Shown here: positions 62,129 to 64,000 of the stretch, one piece after another
How positions within the stretch are numbered: position 1 is the first letter of the stretch
How the letters are laid out: each line of letters starts with the position of its first letter
Notes under the pieces: generated by a model
What the model saw: only the letters and a program-made list of their open reading frames with translations
What the model was told of the DNA's origin: nothing
Databases searched by the model: none
Origin: an uncultured Halomonas sp.
GTDB lineage: Bacteria; Pseudomonadota; Gammaproteobacteria; Pseudomonadales; Halomonadaceae
Length of the DNA stretch: 64,000 nt
Reading direction: 5' to 3'
Assembly (NCBI RefSeq): GCF_946887195.1
Contig: NZ_CAMPKE010000003.1
Span: 124,001 to 188,000, forward strand
Made by a program: the position numbers and the translations under genes

Positions 62129-63994
62129 ATGCAGCCGGGTTCGCCGCAGGGTTTCGACCCCTGGACCGATGAGCGATTCAATGAGCAGCTCGAGACGGTC
62201 GGCCAGGAATACCAAGCGCTGTTGAGAGAAATGCTGACTCGCTTGTTGCCCAGCGAAGCGGGCGCCTCGGTGCTCAGCGACATGCGGGAGAGCTTTCGCG
62301 CCGGTGCCGAGGCGCTATCGCTTAATCCTCAGGCTCTCTATGGCGCTCAGATGCGTCTGGCTCAGGACCAGATGCAGTTATGGCAGCAGACTCTGCGCGA
62401 GATGCTCGGCGAGGTGGCCGAACCGGTGATCGCACCGCAAGCCTCGGATCGGCGCTTCAAGGATGATGCCTGGCGCACGGATCCTTTTTATCGCTACATC
62501 ATGCAGCAGTATCTATTGACGGCGCGGCTGATCGACCAGCTATTGGATAGCATCGATAGCCTGCCTGAAAAGCAGCAACGCAATTTGCGCTTCTATGCGC
62601 GGCAGTACATCAACGCCATGGCGCCGACCAACTTCGTCTCCACCAACCCCGAAGTGCTGCGCCTCACCCGCGAAACCAATGGCCAGAACCTGATCGATGG
62701 CCTGGAACGCCTGCGCGAAGACCTGGCCAATTCGGCGGAAGGCCTGAACGTGGCGATGACCGACAAGAGCGCCTTTCGGATTGGCGAAAATATCGCCGTG
62801 ACGCCGGGCGATGTGGTCTTCGAGAACGAATTGATACAACTGATCCAGTATCGTCCGACCACCGAGCGGGTCTTCAAGACGCCGCTACTGGTCATACCGC
62901 CATGGATCAACAAGTACTACATTCTCGATCTGCGCCAGGACAACTCGATGATGCGCTGGCTGGTCGATCAGGGCCATACGGTATTTCTGATCTCGTGGCG
63001 CAACCCCGGTGTCGCGCAGCGCGACCTGACCTGGGCCGACTACATGCAGCTCGGTCCGATCGCCGCGATGGACGCCATCGAGCAGGCCTGCGGCGAGAAA
63101 TCGGTCAACCTGCTCAGTTACTGCGTGGGGGGCACGCTGGCGGCGACGACCGTCGCTTACCTGACCAGCACGTTTCGCGGGCGCAAGGTACGCTCGGTGA
63201 CCTACATGGCCGCGCTGCAGGATTTCAGCGACCCCGGCGAAATCGGCGTATTCCTGAACGAGCCGGTGCTACAGGGGATCGAGCGTCAAATCGAGGCCGA
63301 TGGCTACCTCGACGGCCGCGTGATGGCGTTCTCCTTCAATCTGCTGCGCGAGAACGATCTGTTCTGGTCGTTCTACATCAGCAACTATCTCAAGGGCGAA
63401 ACGCCGGCAGCCTTCGATCTGCTCTATTGGAACACCGATGGCACCAACCTGCCGGCCGGCACGCACGGCTGGTATCTGCGCCACATGTACCTGAACAATC
63501 GCCTGATCGAGCCCGGTGGCATCGAGCTCGACGGCGTCAAGATCGACTTGCGCAAGATTTCCACGCCGAGCTATTTCGTTTCGGCTCGCGACGATCATAT
63601 CGCCAAATGGCAAACCACCTATACCGGCACGCAACTGCCCAAGGGGCCGGTGTCCTTCGTGCTCGGCGGCTCTGGGCATATCGCCGGCATCGTCAATCCG
63701 CCCACCAGGAACAAGTACGGCTACTGGACCAACGATGAGTTGCCCGCAAGCCCCGATGAATGGCTCGAGGGTGCGACTTACAACGAAGGCTCCTGGTGGC
63801 CGCACTGGCAGGCCTGGATGAGCGACAATGGCTATGTCGATATGAAAAAGCGCGTAGCGGCTCGCCGGCCCGGCGAGGGCAAGCTCGCGATCATCGAGCC
63901 GGCACCGGGGCGCTACGTGCGCCAGACGATTCCTGAGGTGCTGGGTCAGCTCGATGAGAATGCCAGGGCGGCAACCGAGAGTACGACCGGGTAA
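62129..63994 (+). CDS. phaC: Class I polyhydroxyalkanoate synthase
   Basis: 621 residues from ATG 62129 with CAGGAGG upstream. N-terminal domain to about 230 and alpha/beta core with Cys332 in SYCVGG, catalytic Asp489 in ARDDHI and His517 in GSGHIAG. The usual box is GxCxGG; here Ser replaces the first Gly, as remembered for Halomonas synthases. Polymerises (R)-3-hydroxyacyl-CoA into storage polyester on cytoplasmic granules. The stop lies six bases before the window end. Confidence 0.96.
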   Translation: MQPGSPQGFDPWTDERFNEQLETVGQEYQALLREMLTRLLPSEAGASVLSDMRESFRAGAEALSLNPQALYGAQMRLAQDQMQLWQQTLREMLGEVAEPVIAPQASDRRFKDDAWRTDPFYRYIMQQYLLTARLIDQLLDSIDSLPEKQQRNLRFYARQYINAMAPTNFVSTNPEVLRLTRETNGQNLIDGLERLREDLANSAEGLNVAMTDKSAFRIGENIAVTPGDVVFENELIQLIQYRPTTERVFKTPLLVIPPWINKYYILDLRQDNSMMRWLVDQGHTVFLISWRNPGVAQRDLTWADYMQLGPIAAMDAIEQACGEKSVNLLSYCVGGTLAATTVAYLTSTFRGRKVRSVTYMAALQDFSDPGEIGVFLNEPVLQGIERQIEADGYLDGRVMAFSFNLLRENDLFWSFYISNYLKGETPAAFDLLYWNTDGTNLPAGTHGWYLRHMYLNNRLIEPGGIELDGVKIDLRKISTPSYFVSARDDHIAKWQTTYTGTQLPKGPVSFVLGGSGHIAGIVNPPTRNKYGYWTNDELPASPDEWLEGATYNEGSWWPHWQAWMSDNGYVDMKKRVAARRPGEGKLAIIEPAPGRYVRQTIPEVLGQLDENARAATESTTG

Positions 63995-64000
63995 TAGCTC

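Noticed and set aside
1..64000. CRISPR array, tRNA or rRNA genes, complete IS or prophage
   Set aside because: No regularly spaced direct repeats, no tRNA-like cloverleaf and no transposase, integrase or phage genes were recognised.

Overview
The window is high-GC gammaproteobacterial chromosome and most resembles a member of the Halomonadaceae (Halomonas and relatives). The strongest pointers are a class I PHA synthase whose lipase-like box begins with Ser instead of Gly (a feature recalled from Halomonas synthases), two TRAP transport systems, an orphan betaine-type binding protein, and housekeeping genes with gammaproteobacterial architecture (fused pntA, prmB-aroC, gpsA-sixA, yajQ). No rRNA, tRNA, CRISPR array, prophage or complete insertion sequence is visible.

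Layout. 1-7,100: end of a metallophosphoesterase-like gene, a rhomboid protease, the overlapping DUF1315/DUF2797 pair, a betaine-type binding protein, a divergent ATP-grasp/acetyltransferase pair, yajQ and an extradiol-dioxygenase-family gene. 7,100-15,600: a MITE-like element, ybaN-like gene, pepN with a clear promoter, then a LysR gene, a complete TRAP transporter and a VanX/DdpX-type dipeptidase that together look like a D,D-dipeptide or related uptake unit. 15,600-31,200: mixed housekeeping and transport genes including nfo, an Asp/Glu racemase, an MFS exporter, Crp-like and Lrp-like regulators, leuA, an FNT channel, MgtC, a lipid kinase, two near-identical cold-shock genes with a shared leader block, and small membrane proteins. 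31,200-45,300: slt, two PaaI thioesterases, htpG with a textbook sigma-32 promoter, a Bax-like glucosaminidase, selO, an isochorismatase-fold protein lacking its cysteine, pntAB, and a gpsA-sixA-monooxygenase operon preceded by a Fur-box-like site.

45,590-54,205 is a nine-gene catabolic island. It carries a TRAP transporter (dctPQM), uronate dehydrogenase, galactarolactone isomerase, galactarolactone cycloisomerase, 5-keto-4-deoxyglucarate dehydratase, a FadR-type GntR regulator and an Ldh-family oxidoreductase. Together these should import a hexuronate and oxidise it to 2-oxoglutarate semialdehyde; the final semialdehyde dehydrogenase is not in the window. The transporter genes are visibly AT-richer than the surroundings.

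54,214-64,000: an AEC transporter behind a previously unlisted 37-residue membrane protein gene, an overlapping serine-hydrolase operon (two alpha/beta hydrolases and a patatin), smr, prmB, aroC and a polyhydroxyalkanoate cluster (hypothetical, phasin, phaC).

The most unusual non-coding content is a family of about 142-bp inverted-repeat elements (two full copies, one fragment), plus a second, unrelated MITE-like element. One copy has a perfect CTAA target duplication. A hairpin inside the elements shows paired base changes between copies, so the fold rather than the sequence appears to be kept. Strong hairpins also sit between the binding-protein and permease genes of both TRAP operons.
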